Shown in pieces: positions 53,972 through 64,000 of a stretch of 64,000 nucleotides of DNA. Positions within the stretch are counted from its first letter, which is position 1, and each line of letters starts with the position of its first letter. Origin of the DNA: Rhodococcus sp. 14-2483-1-2 (lineage in GTDB: Bacteria > Actinomycetota > Actinomycetes > Mycobacteriales > Mycobacteriaceae); contig NZ_NPFW01000003.1 of the NCBI RefSeq assembly GCF_002259405.1, positions 84,904-148,903 of the forward strand, in the 5' to 3' direction. The notes below the pieces were generated by a model. It made no database searches, was not told the origin of the DNA, and was given only the letters and a program-made list of their open reading frames with translations. The translations under genes were made by a program, and so were the position numbers.

Positions 53972-54143
53972 ACAAGCCTGGCGACCTCGACGTGACGCAT
54001 AACTTTTCGTTCCAAATCCAAGACATGCAGTGAGCGCTTCCAGACCGCAGCATGTCGTTTCGAGCGCACCACGGCCCGACTGATTGGATTGAAATGCAGC
54101 AGCCCGCGTACGCGCCAAAATTGAAGGTGAAGGACGGCGAGAA

Positions 54144-54452
54144 GTGGTCCAAGGCACTAGCTGGGTATCTCCACCCCGGCGAATGATCTGGGCACTCGCT
54201 AAGTCGATCGGCATCCCCGACTTGATGCCTCATGAACTCCGACGTACGGCGGCGTTGCTCGCGATCCAGTCCGTTGCGAATGTCAAGGTCGTCCGGCGGA
54301 TGCTCGGACACAAGTCCGCGACATTGACGTTCGATCTCTACGGGCACCTCTACGCGGATGAACTCGACAGCATTGCCGCCGCGCTCGATAGAGCCGCGTC
54401 AGGTTCGTCAGACCCACTGCGGACTATCTGCGGGCCGTTTCTGATGCGATAG
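54144..54452 (+). pseudogene. Tyrosine integrase, C-terminal remnant
   Basis: The last 95 residues keep box II of a tyrosine recombinase: HELRR (the HxxR motif), MLGHKSATLTF with its His, and DLYGHLY with the nucleophile Tyr. Box I Arg and the core-binding domain are missing; upstream sequence is disrupted. The remnant ends 42 bases before the tRNA copy, the usual place for an island integrase, and presumably inserted this island. Confidence 0.8.
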
Positions 54453-54494
54453 ATCCAAGCGAAGAATTCCACGCCGCTGACCTGGACCTGAACA

Positions 54495-54539
54495 GTGCCC
54501 CTAGTCGGACTCGAACCGACACTGTGCGGATTTTAAGTC
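54495..54539. repeat. attR within the tRNA gene
   Basis: The 3' half of the tRNA gene, from acceptor end to anticodon loop, is repeated at 44552-44597 and forms the right boundary of the island. Confidence 0.8.
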
Positions 54540-54569
54540 CGCTGCCTCTGCCAATTGGGCTATAGGGGC
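54496..54569 (-). tRNA. tRNA, anticodon UAA by position (Leu expected)
   Basis: A 74-base cloverleaf: acceptor stem GCCCCTA/TAGGGGC, anticodon stem GCGGA/TCCGC with loop CTTAAAA (anticodon UAA), a five-base variable loop, and a T arm GTCGG-TTCGAGT-CCGAC. CCA is not encoded. UAA should mean leucine, but bacterial leucine tRNAs normally have a long variable arm, which is absent here. The D stem has a mismatch. Confidence 0.85.
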
Positions 54570-54596
54570 CACCGCCGGAGGTTCGCTCCGGCGGTG
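54570..54596. terminator. Hairpin between AtoE-type gene and tRNA
   Basis: Perfect 11-bp arms CACCGCCGGAG / CTCCGGCGGTG with a five-base loop, just past the transporter stop and directly before the tRNA. It would terminate transcription of the transporter. Confidence 0.65.
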
Positions 54597-54613
54597 ACGA
54601 TCATATCGGGCTG

Positions 54614-56065
54614 CTACTGCGCCGGGATGACCGGCGGGACGAACTCGAAGGTCATACCGAGAAGCCACACGAGCAGCAGGACTACTGGAAAGTGAAAGAT
54701 GAACTGCAGGAACGTGAATCCGATCAGATCCCGTGCTCTCAGGCCCAGCACCGCCAGCAACGGGAGCATGAAGAACGGGTTGATGAGGTTCGGCAGGGCC
54801 TCGGCCACGTTGTAGATCTGGACGGTCCAGCCGAGGTTCATCTGCACGTCGGTCGCCGACTGCATCACGTACGGCGCTTCGACGAGCCACTTGCCACCGC
54901 CCGAGGGAACGAAGAGTCCGAGTACGACGGTGTAGATCGCGATGACCACCGCGAAGCCTCCACCGGATCCGATCTCGGTGAAGAAGGTCGCCAGATGCTC
55001 GGAGATCGTGATGCCTCCCCGGCCCTCCGCTTCGGTGAGCATGGCCGCCATCGCGGCGTAGAGCGGAAACTGCACCAGGATCCCGGCAGTAGCGGGCACC
55101 GCTTTGCTCACGGAATCGAGGAAGCGCCGCGGGGTGCCGTGCAGCACGAGCCCGAGCATCAGGAACACCAACAAGTACCCGTTGAGGCTGCTGACCACCG
55201 ACAGCACCGGCAGCGTCAGCAGCTGGGAGACAAGCCATCCCAGCGTCATCGCGCCCACGAAGAGGGGAAGAATTCGGCTGTACTCGAGCCACTCCCCTGG
55301 TCGACTGCGCGGAGCAGGCTCGGTCACGGTGTCGTCCAGGTTGACGTTCATGTCCTGGGCCGTTTTGATCGCCGCGCCCTTGGGTGCCGAGAAGTGCGCG
55401 ATGGCCACGGTGAGGACGATGATGATCACGCACATCAGCAACGACTGCCACGTGAAGATGGTGGTTCCGAAGTCGAGTACACCCGTCACCGAAAGCAGCG
55501 TCGCCGGAAGTGAACTGGCCGTCGCCTGCAGCTGAGCAGCCGAGGACGACATTCCGAGTGCCCACACGGCTCCGAGTCCCATGAATGCTGCCGCCCCGAG
55601 TGCTCGGTAGTCCGTCCGCAGATCGTCACGTCGCGCGATGGCTCGGGCCAGTAGACCGGCGAACACCAGGCTCAGTCCCCAGTTCAGGAAGGACACCGAG
55701 CAGGACAGCAGCGCCACGAAACTGACTGCGCTACTGGAACTCTTGGGCACCTGCGCCAATCGGGTGATCAATCTGGCGACCGGTGGAGATGTGGCCACGA
55801 CGTAGCCGGTGAGAACGACCATCGCCATCTGCAGCGTGAAGGCGGTCAGGTCCCAGAAGCCGTTTCCGAACGCGTCGACCACATTCTGCGGAGACGACCC
55901 GTTGGCCAAGGCAGCGACAGCGACGACCACCACACCGACAAGCGCGAAGATGTAGGCGTCGGGAAACCACTTCTCGGTTCCCCTGGCGAGCGCTTGCGCG
56001 ACGCGCGCCAAACCTTTCTCGGCCGGCACCTGGTCGGGCGGTGCCTGCTCGGCGGGTGACGTCAT
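54614..56065 (-). CDS. Short-chain fatty acid transporter, AtoE type
   Basis: A 483-residue membrane protein with about twelve hydrophobic segments, matching the AtoE/short-chain fatty acid transporter family: N-terminal TEKWFPDAYIFAL, SFLNWGLSLVFAG near 130, and FVPSGGGKWLVEAP near 390 are typical. It probably imports acetoacetate, butyrate or similar acids. The gene stands alone between tRNA and ppx. A palindrome lies about 100 bases upstream. Confidence 0.87.
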   Translation of the reverse strand: MTSPAEQAPPDQVPAEKGLARVAQALARGTEKWFPDAYIFALVGVVVVAVAALANGSSPQNVVDAFGNGFWDLTAFTLQMAMVVLTGYVVATSPPVARLITRLAQVPKSSSSAVSFVALLSCSVSFLNWGLSLVFAGLLARAIARRDDLRTDYRALGAAAFMGLGAVWALGMSSSAAQLQATASSLPATLLSVTGVLDFGTTIFTWQSLLMCVIIIVLTVAIAHFSAPKGAAIKTAQDMNVNLDDTVTEPAPRSRPGEWLEYSRILPLFVGAMTLGWLVSQLLTLPVLSVVSSLNGYLLVFLMLGLVLHGTPRRFLDSVSKAVPATAGILVQFPLYAAMAAMLTEAEGRGGITISEHLATFFTEIGSGGGFAVVIAIYTVVLGLFVPSGGGKWLVEAPYVMQSATDVQMNLGWTVQIYNVAEALPNLINPFFMLPLLAVLGLRARDLIGFTFLQFIFHFPVVLLLVWLLGMTFEFVPPVIPAQ

Positions 56066-56164
56066 CGGTGGTCCTCACCTCGAAGGGAGCCGTGACGTGG
56101 GCCACAGCGCCTGTAAGGCTTCACCGAATCACGCAGCGATGCAACCTACATCGCCGCAGACCGC

Positions 56165-56182
56165 ATCTGCAGAATTGCAGAT
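56165..56182. promoter_or_regulatory. 18-bp palindrome upstream of the AtoE-type gene
   Basis: ATCTGCA-GAAT-TGCAGAT has perfect 7-bp arms. It touches the last base of ppx and lies 100 bases upstream of the transporter, a fitting operator position. It might alternatively be part of a terminator for ppx. Confidence 0.4.
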
Positions 56183-57126
56183 CAGATCTTGATGGACATC
56201 GCGATACCGTCGAGGATGTCGTGCTCACTGACCGTCAACGAGCTCACGGCACCGCGTCGTTCGAACTCCTCGGCCAATACGCTGCAGACAATTGCACCGC
56301 CGCCGATCACATCGACCCGACCGGGATGCATGGGCCCCAACGCGCTTCGCTGCGTGTGGGTCATCCCGATCAGTCGCTCGCACACCTCGAAGAGCTGATC
56401 GAAGGGCACACGCGAGAGGTGCACCGCGTCGGCGTCGTACTCGGGTAGTTCCTTGGCGATGGCCGCGATGGTTGTCATCGTGCCGGCCACACCCACCCAG
56501 CTCGACGCGTCGCCGATCGACACTTCCTCGAACGCCTCCGCCAACTTCTCGCGGGCGTACTCACGCGCACCGTTGATCTCGTCGACGGTGGGCGGGTCGC
56601 TGTGCAAGAAGCGCTCGGTCAGCCGCACACACCCGATGTTGGCGGAGAACGCAGACTTCACGCCCTTCGCATCGCCGAGAACCAGTTCGGTGGAGCCGCC
56701 GCCCAGATCGACAACGACGAAAGGCCCTGCGGCAGCGTCGAGTTCACCGACTGCGCCGGCGAAGGACAACCGAGCCTCTTCGTCTCCGGTGATCACCTCG
56801 GCCTCGGCACCGGGGATGACTTTGCCGAGTACCTCGCGCACCATCGAGAAGAAGTCCTCCCGATTGGACGCGTCACGAGTAGCCGACGTCGCGACCATCC
56901 GCACCGCGGTGGCCCCGGTCTTGCGAATGATTTCCGCGTACTCCACCAATGCCACCCGGGTGCGCTCGATCGCCTCGGGCACGAATGCGCCGGTCGCGTC
57001 GACGCCCTGCCCGAGCCGCACCACTCGCATCTCGCGCGCGACGTCCGCCAGGGACTTACCGTTGTTGTCGGCGACGAGCAGGCGGATCGAGTTGGTGCCG
57101 CAATCGATTGCTGCAACCCTGGTCAT
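56182..57126 (-). CDS. ppx: Exopolyphosphatase / guanosine pentaphosphatase (Ppx/GppA)
   Basis: A 314-residue ASKHA-fold phosphatase. Motifs: AIDCGTNSIRLLV (phosphate 1) at 5-17, VVDLGGGSTEL near 136-146 and GGGAIVCS near 285. It hydrolyses polyphosphate or pppGpp and so links phosphate storage and the stringent response; paralogues differ, and this short form lacks an HD domain. The ATG overlaps the DUF501 stop. Confidence 0.92.
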   Translation of the reverse strand: MTRVAAIDCGTNSIRLLVADNNGKSLADVAREMRVVRLGQGVDATGAFVPEAIERTRVALVEYAEIIRKTGATAVRMVATSATRDASNREDFFSMVREVLGKVIPGAEAEVITGDEEARLSFAGAVGELDAAAGPFVVVDLGGGSTELVLGDAKGVKSAFSANIGCVRLTERFLHSDPPTVDEINGAREYAREKLAEAFEEVSIGDASSWVGVAGTMTTIAAIAKELPEYDADAVHLSRVPFDQLFEVCERLIGMTHTQRSALGPMHPGRVDVIGGGAIVCSVLAEEFERRGAVSSLTVSEHDILDGIAMSIKI

Positions 57127-57653
57127 GATTTCTCCGCACGTAGTTCTTCGATGGTCGGCCAATCGGCCGGAATAGCCTTGCCGCGCAACGAGTTCTCGGC
57201 TGCCAACGCAACCGACTCGTCACCCAGCGGGTTGACACCCGGGCCCTTGGCCAACGAATGCGCGATGAGCACGTGCAGGCATTTGACACGATCGGGCATG
57301 CCGCCGCCGGTGAAATCCGTTCCGAGAGATTCGATCTCGTCACGCTCGGCCAGATACGACTGGTGGGCGCGTAGGTATGCCGCGGCCAACTCGGGATCGG
57401 TACCGAGACGTTCGGTCATCTCCCGCATCACGCCGGCTGATTCCTGCCGACTGGCCTCGGCCGTCAGCCGCGGATCCGTCAGATAGAACAGGGTGGGAAA
57501 AGGCGTGCCGTCGGGCAGCTTCGGGGCGGTTTTCACCACACCCGGCCTGCCGTCCGGAGATCGATATGCGATCTCGAGTACACCACGCGGTTCACGTCCG
57601 AGCTGCGATGCGACCGCATCGAGATCTTCCTGCGAGACTGCCGAGGAATTCAC
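57123..57653 (-). CDS. DUF501 protein
   Basis: A 176-residue cytosolic protein of the DUF501 family, conserved in actinobacteria between FtsB and Ppx; function unknown. The LGREPRGVLEIAYRSPDGRP start and GTDFTGGGMPDRVKCLHVLIAHSLAKG segment with its Cys-Leu-His are the recognisable blocks. It is a GTG start overlapping the ftsB-like stop, so this is a tightly packed operon. Confidence 0.9.
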   Translation of the reverse strand: MNSSAVSQEDLDAVASQLGREPRGVLEIAYRSPDGRPGVVKTAPKLPDGTPFPTLFYLTDPRLTAEASRQESAGVMREMTERLGTDPELAAAYLRAHQSYLAERDEIESLGTDFTGGGMPDRVKCLHVLIAHSLAKGPGVNPLGDESVALAAENSLRGKAIPADWPTIEELRAEKS

Positions 57654-58363
57654 CCGACCGGTCCTCCTTCTGGTTCTGGCACCGGCGGCGCGGCCGGTGC
57701 GGGTTCTGGCTGTACGAGAGGCATCGGTGCGGACGTCGGCTCAGCGGGCTCGTCCGATCCCTGCGGCTGGACCGCGGTGTTCCACAATTCGGTGTACCAC
57801 GGTCCCGTCGGAGTGTTGTCCACTGCGAGGTCCTCGGAGCTCGGCGAGTAATCGCCGGGCAACTGCACCTGATACGGCGTCTCCCCCGGCATGACGAACC
57901 GCAGACGTTCGCGAGCGTCGGCCGCAATGCGGGACGGCTCGTCGAGTTGAGACTTCTGAACCTGCAGGCGGCTCACGTCGTTCTCCAACGCTTGCCGCTC
58001 GGCCAGCACGGATTCGAGCTCACTGCGTTGCGAGAAGTAGGTGCGCAGCGGCACCGCCAGCGTCAACGCCAGCGCACACACCACAACACCGAGAATGACG
58101 GCTCGTCCGGTGGACAGTCCGAAGAACGTCCGCTCGGGCATCTTGGGCCGACGAACACCGACGCGCCGGGGAGCAGCCTTGCCGCCGACCACCGCGTCGC
58201 GCACCTGCTCGGAGGTTTCCGGCGGGGTGGCCTGCCGACCGGAGGCGTTCTCGTCGCGAGAGACGCCCCCGGCCTTGGACCGACCCGAAGAGGAGGCCCG
58301 GCCGCGGGGTCGGGGATCACGTCCACCTGGACTGGTCCCTGACCTGCCGCGCCGTGCCATCAT
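57650..58363 (-). CDS. ftsB: Septum formation initiator (FtsB/DivIC)
   Basis: A 237-residue single-pass protein. A long basic, disordered N-terminal tail (about 1-82) precedes one membrane segment (about 85-105), a coiled coil (SELESVLAERQALENDVSRLQ, about 112-135) and a domain with ARERLRFVMPGE, the mark of FtsB/DivIC. The Pro/Glu-rich C-terminal tail is typical of actinobacteria. It acts with FtsL and FtsQ in the divisome. A second ATG one codon later is possible. Confidence 0.88.
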   Translation of the reverse strand: MMARRGRSGTSPGGRDPRPRGRASSSGRSKAGGVSRDENASGRQATPPETSEQVRDAVVGGKAAPRRVGVRRPKMPERTFFGLSTGRAVILGVVVCALALTLAVPLRTYFSQRSELESVLAERQALENDVSRLQVQKSQLDEPSRIAADARERLRFVMPGETPYQVQLPGDYSPSSEDLAVDNTPTGPWYTELWNTAVQPQGSDEPAEPTSAPMPLVQPEPAPAAPPVPEPEGGPVG

Positions 58364-58397
58364 TCACTCTCCACTTCGTGCCATACGTGCCTGTTCG

Positions 58398-60495
<2,098 letters not shown>

Positions 60496-60596
60496 CACTC
60501 CATCCTGCACACGCAAGGTAATAGAAAGCTAAAGACCACGATAACCCCTGGTCAACGCGTATTCGGCATGGGTTGCAGGGTGTATGTTCTGGTCAG

Positions 60597-60638
60597 CCCT
60601 CACGCATGAGGGTCGCCTACCCTTTGCGAGGGAAGGCG
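60597..60638. promoter_or_regulatory. Inverted repeats in the efeU leader
   Basis: CCCTCA-CGCA-TGAGGG at 60597-60612 is followed by a hairpin of CGCCTaCCCT and AGGGaAGGCG arms (60614-60638, five-base loop). They lie 35-75 bases upstream of efeU. Neither fits the consensus IdeR/DtxR iron box I know. They may form an operator or a leader structure. Confidence 0.35.
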
Positions 60639-60672
60639 TACCAATGTTCGACGCACCGCAGGAGCCTGATTC

Positions 60673-61554
60673 ATGCCACTTCTCGCCGCCGCAGGCTCAG
60701 CGCCGTCGATCGCCACCCGGATGTTCGGCAGTGGCTTGATCGGCCTGCGCGAGGGGCTCGAGACCGGCATCGTCGTGATGATCCTCGTCGCGTTCCTCGT
60801 CAAAGCCGATCGCCGCGACGCGCTCAAGTGGGTCTGGCTCGGAGTCGGCCTCGCCGTCGCCATGGTGGCCGCCATCTTCTTCGTGATCCACTACGGCACG
60901 TCCACCGTCACCGGACTGACCGCCGAAATCATCGCCGGAGCAGCATCGCTCGTTGCTGTGGTGATTGTGACGGCGATGGTGCTCTGGATGCGCACCGCCG
61001 CAAAGAACATCTCCGGCGAATTGCGCGCGAACATGGAGAAAGCGCTGACCGTCGGCCCCGCGGCAGTACTGGCGCTGGCGTTCTTCGCCGTCGGCCGCGA
61101 AGGCGTCGAGACCGCGCTGCTCATGGTCGGCTACGCCGAGAACACCAACGGCAGCCTCTGGCCACTGCTCGGACTGCTGCTCGGCATCGTCGTCGCGGCC
61201 GTGCTGACGGTGTTCCTGTACTTCGGTGCCGTCCGCATCAACTTCGCGGTGTTCTTCAAGTACACCGGCGTATTCCTCATCGTGGTCGCCGCCGGAATCC
61301 TCGCCTACGGCATCCGCGCACTGCAGATCGGCGGCATCCTGCCCGGCGGCAGTGCCGTCGCCTTCGACATCACCGCACACTTCGACGCCTCGAGCTGGTA
61401 CGGCACCGTGCTCGCCGGCATCTTCAACTTCCGGCCCGAACCCACTGTGTTCCAAGCGATCGCGTGGGTGCTCTACATCGTGGTCGTCCTCTACCTCTTC
61501 CTCCGCCCGGTCCGCGTTCCCGCGACACCCGAGCCTGCTCTGCAATCCTCCTGA
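60673..61554 (+). CDS. efeU: High-affinity iron permease EfeU (FTR1 family)
   Basis: A 293-residue seven-segment membrane protein of the OFeT/FTR1 family. The two iron-binding REGxE motifs are present: REGLE near 26-30 and REGVE near 141-145. It moves iron across the membrane with EfeO and EfeB. It is first of the three-gene efeUOB operon, with efeO 14 bases downstream. Confidence 0.95.
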   Translation: MPLLAAAGSAPSIATRMFGSGLIGLREGLETGIVVMILVAFLVKADRRDALKWVWLGVGLAVAMVAAIFFVIHYGTSTVTGLTAEIIAGAASLVAVVIVTAMVLWMRTAAKNISGELRANMEKALTVGPAAVLALAFFAVGREGVETALLMVGYAENTNGSLWPLLGLLLGIVVAAVLTVFLYFGAVRINFAVFFKYTGVFLIVVAAGILAYGIRALQIGGILPGGSAVAFDITAHFDASSWYGTVLAGIFNFRPEPTVFQAIAWVLYIVVVLYLFLRPVRVPATPEPALQSS

Positions 61555-61568
61555 AAGGCACCACCACC

Positions 61569-62708
61569 ATGCGTCGTACCACCTACGCTCTGGCCGCCGT
61601 TGCGGTTCTGCCGATGGCTCTGGCCGGATGCACCGAGAAGTCCTCCACCGAAGCCGCGTCGGGCGACATCACCGTCACCGCGACCGACTCCTCCTGCGAC
61701 GTCGGCGCTTCCGAGGGCACCACCGGAAACTCGACGTTCCAGATCACCAACAACGGCAGCAAGGTCACCGAGTTCTACGTCTACGGCGAGGGCGACCGCG
61801 TCATGGGTGAGGTGGAGAACATCGGACCCGGCCTGACGCGTCAGCTCATCGTCGCCCTGCCCGACCCCGCCACGTACCAAACCGCCTGCAAGGCAGGCAT
61901 GGTGGGCGACGGCATCCGCGCCGACTACGTCGTCACCGGCGACTCGGTGCGCACCACGGACGAGGACGGGCTCCTCGCCGAGGCCGCAGCCGGCTACAAG
62001 CGTTACGTCGTCAGCCAGATCGACGCACTGCAGGACACCACGACGTCCTTCGTCACCGCCGTCAAGAGCGGAGACGTCGACGCGGCCAAGGCTCAATTCC
62101 CCATTGCGCGTAGCTACTACGAGCGCATCGAGCCCGTCGCCGAGAGCTTCCCGGACGACCTCGACCCGCGCATCGACCTGCGTGAGCCCGACGTGGAGCC
62201 CGGTGCGGAGTGGACCGGCTTCCACCGCATCGAGAAGGACCTGTGGACGCAGGGTCTGCAGCCCGACACGAACGCGATGGCCGATCAGCTCGAGGCCGAC
62301 ATCACCGAACTCGCCGACAAGATCAAGGCCGACGACTTCACCATCGACCCGATCCAGGTGGCAGGCGGCGCACAGGGACTGCTCGACGAGGTCGCCAAGA
62401 CCAAGATCAGCGGCGAAGAAGACTTCTTCTCGCACACCGACCTGTGGGACTTCCAGGCCAACGTCGACGGCTCGCAGGCTGCCATCGCCGCCGTCCGACC
62501 CATCCTCGACGAGCGCAACGCCGAACTGGGCACCGCCATCGACGCGCGCTTCGAAGAACTGGACGCAGAACTCGCCAAGTACCGCAGCGGCGACGGCTTC
62601 GTCTTCTACGACGCCGTGACCGAACCTCAGCGCCAGGAACTCTCGAACAAGATCGATGCGTTGTCCGCCGAAGTGAGCCAGGTGCAGGGTGTCGTTGCAG
62701 GACAATAA
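61569..62708 (+). CDS. efeO: Iron uptake lipoprotein EfeO
   Basis: A 379-residue extracytoplasmic protein: lipoprotein signal (MALAGC, Cys about 21), a cupredoxin-like domain (about 35-125), and an imelysin/M75 domain with the HRIE metal motif near 219-222. It binds iron and hands it to EfeU. The start has an AAAGG site. The ends overlap efeB by 20 bases. Confidence 0.95.
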   Translation: MRRTTYALAAVAVLPMALAGCTEKSSTEAASGDITVTATDSSCDVGASEGTTGNSTFQITNNGSKVTEFYVYGEGDRVMGEVENIGPGLTRQLIVALPDPATYQTACKAGMVGDGIRADYVVTGDSVRTTDEDGLLAEAAAGYKRYVVSQIDALQDTTTSFVTAVKSGDVDAAKAQFPIARSYYERIEPVAESFPDDLDPRIDLREPDVEPGAEWTGFHRIEKDLWTQGLQPDTNAMADQLEADITELADKIKADDFTIDPIQVAGGAQGLLDEVAKTKISGEEDFFSHTDLWDFQANVDGSQAAIAAVRPILDERNAELGTAIDARFEELDAELAKYRSGDGFVFYDAVTEPQRQELSNKIDALSAEVSQVQGVVAGQ

Positions 62709-63939
62709 GACCGGGCAGTTCTCCCGACGGCGCCTCTTCGGTGCCGTCGGGACCGGTGCTGCGCTCGTCGGAGTCGGGGCAATCGCAGGACATGCGACGG
62801 CCTCCGGTGCCGAGGTGCCCACCTCGGATGTCGTCGAATTCCGTGGCGACCATCAGGCCGGAATCGTCACGCCGGCGCAGGATCGTATGCACTTCGTCGC
62901 TTTCGACGTCACCACCGACTCTCGCGACGAATTTGTTGCGCTGCTGAAGAAGTGGACCCTGATGGCCGAACGCCTCACCAAGGGTGAGGAGACGTTCGAC
63001 GGCGGCGCGGTCGACGGCGGTCAGTACAACCCGCCCACCGACACGGGCGAAGCTCTCGGTCTGACGGCGTCGTCGCTGACGTTGACCATCGGTTTCGGGC
63101 CGAGCCTGTTCGATCGTTTCGACCTGGCATCGAAAAGGCCTGCGTCACTTGCCGATCTACAGCACTTCCCTGCCGACAACCTCGATCCCGCACGCTCCGG
63201 CGGAGACCTGTGCATCCAGGCCTGCGCCGACGACCCACAGGTTGCCGTCCACGCGATCCGCAACCTCGCCCGTGTCGGCTTCGGCACCGTGTCGGTCAAG
63301 TGGTCGCAACTCGGTTTCGGTCGAACCTCGTCCACCTCGACCACCCAGGCAACGCCGCGAAACCTGTTCGGATTCAAGGACGGAACGGCGAACCTCAAAG
63401 CCGAGGACCCGACTCTGCTCGACGACAACGTGTGGGTCTCTGCTGACGACGATCAGGCATGGATGGCCGGCGGCTCCTACCTCGTGGCGCGTCGAATCCG
63501 CATGTTGATCGAGTCCTGGGACCGCACCACGTTGAAAGAACAGGAGCGAGTGATCGGACGCAGCAAGGGAACCGGCGCGCCACTCGGCCAGAAGGACGAA
63601 TTCGACGCACTCGATTTCGAATCCCAGGGCCCCGAGGGCACTTTCATCGACAAGACAGCGCACGTGCGCCTGGCGTCGAAGGAGAACCTCGGTGGCGTCC
63701 AGATCCTGCGTCGGGGCTACAACTTCACCGACGGATCCGACGGCTTCGGCCACCTCGACGCCGGCCTGTTCTTCATCGCCTACTGCCGCGACCCACTGAC
63801 CCAATTCGTGCCGATGCAACTGGCGCTCTCCCGCAAGGACGCGTTGAACGAATACATCCAACACGTGGGATCGGCGGTCTTCGCCTGCCCACCCGGCGTC
63901 GAGGAATCCGAATACTGGGGTTCGACGCTGTTCGAGTGA
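62689..63939 (+). CDS. efeB: DyP-type haem peroxidase EfeB
   Basis: A 416-residue dye-decolorising peroxidase exported by the Tat route: twin-arginine signal SRRRLFGAV near 12-20 then a hydrophobic stretch to about 42. The haem domain has GFKDGTAN near 227-234 with the catalytic Asp, and the haem-ligand His is near the TAHVRLAS segment (about 325). In EfeUOB it oxidises ferrous iron or haem for uptake. The GTG at 62689 overlaps efeO. The last 60 bases of the window hold no gene. Confidence 0.94.
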   Translation: MSLQDNKTGQFSRRRLFGAVGTGAALVGVGAIAGHATASGAEVPTSDVVEFRGDHQAGIVTPAQDRMHFVAFDVTTDSRDEFVALLKKWTLMAERLTKGEETFDGGAVDGGQYNPPTDTGEALGLTASSLTLTIGFGPSLFDRFDLASKRPASLADLQHFPADNLDPARSGGDLCIQACADDPQVAVHAIRNLARVGFGTVSVKWSQLGFGRTSSTSTTQATPRNLFGFKDGTANLKAEDPTLLDDNVWVSADDDQAWMAGGSYLVARRIRMLIESWDRTTLKEQERVIGRSKGTGAPLGQKDEFDALDFESQGPEGTFIDKTAHVRLASKENLGGVQILRRGYNFTDGSDGFGHLDAGLFFIAYCRDPLTQFVPMQLALSRKDALNEYIQHVGSAVFACPPGVEESEYWGSTLFE

Positions 63940-64000
63940 TCCTCCCGCGGGCCAACCCCGCCCGCGTCCGCCCCCCCCGTCCGCCCCACCCGTCCGCGTC

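Larger units (their letters stand above)
44552..54539. mobile_element. Integrative genomic island in a tRNA gene, about 10 kb
   Basis: The boundaries are an imperfect direct repeat of the 3' part of a tRNA gene (44552-44597 and 54495-54539) with a tyrosine-integrase remnant just inside the tRNA end. Inside are genes with lower GC and different codon use from the flanks, notably 49.6-52.6 kb, and many broken genes. The flanks are ordinary core genes. Because the integrase lacks its N-terminal part and box I, the element is probably immobile now. Confidence 0.8.

Overview
The window is high-GC actinobacterial DNA, most likely from a Rhodococcus or close relative. Grounds: codon use, LysX-type lysyl-phosphatidylglycerol synthase, an NDMA-type alcohol dehydrogenase, a narGHJI-narK order, the enolase/FtsB/DUF501/Ppx block, and WXG100 (ESX) proteins.

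1-20.4 kb is a catabolic cluster for a long-chain or branched alcohol/acid. It encodes an alcohol dehydrogenase, aldehyde dehydrogenase, MFS carrier, two SDRs, an AMP-forming acyl-CoA ligase, an acyl-CoA dehydrogenase, a biotin-dependent acyl-CoA carboxylase (CT subunit plus a BC-BCCP fusion), crotonases, a FadB-type fusion and a thiolase. A TetR regulator, an MBL hydrolase, a tandem SnoaL-like protein and a CrtC/AttH-like beta protein lie among them. The make-up resembles the Atu (acyclic terpene) pathway, in which a beta-methyl-branched enoyl-CoA is carboxylated. Five promoter regions carry full or half copies of CAAAC-N4-GTTTG, a candidate operator for the cluster's TetR protein.

20.4-32 kb starts with a gene remnant and small hypothetical ORFs. 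The respiratory nitrate reductase operon narGHJI-narK (minus strand) follows, then a single-TM protein overlapping a PrsW-type membrane protease gene. 32-44.5 kb holds phosphoketolase, an APC permease, lysX, several membrane proteins, a decayed IS3 transposase and a lipase.

44.55-54.54 kb is an integrative genomic island of about 10 kb in the 3' half of a tRNA gene (anticodon UAA by position). A 45-nt imperfect repeat of the tRNA marks the far end and an integrase remnant sits beside the intact tRNA. The cargo looks like conflict genes: a large protein with a HEPN-like Rx4H motif; a type VII secretion-type cassette (two WXG100-like proteins, a toxin with a PD-ExK-like C terminus, a candidate immunity protein) damaged by frameshifts and a stop codon; an intact three-gene operon (degenerate P-loop protein, HxxH nucleotidylyltransferase, APH-like kinase) of unknown role; and remnants of a C5 DNA methyltransferase and a cyclic-phosphate-processing receiver protein.

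54.6-64 kb is core genome: an AtoE-type short-chain fatty acid transporter, Ppx/GppA, DUF501, FtsB/DivIC, enolase, a lytic transglycosylase lipoprotein, and the ferrous/ferric iron uptake operon efeUOB. No CRISPR array or rRNA gene was seen.
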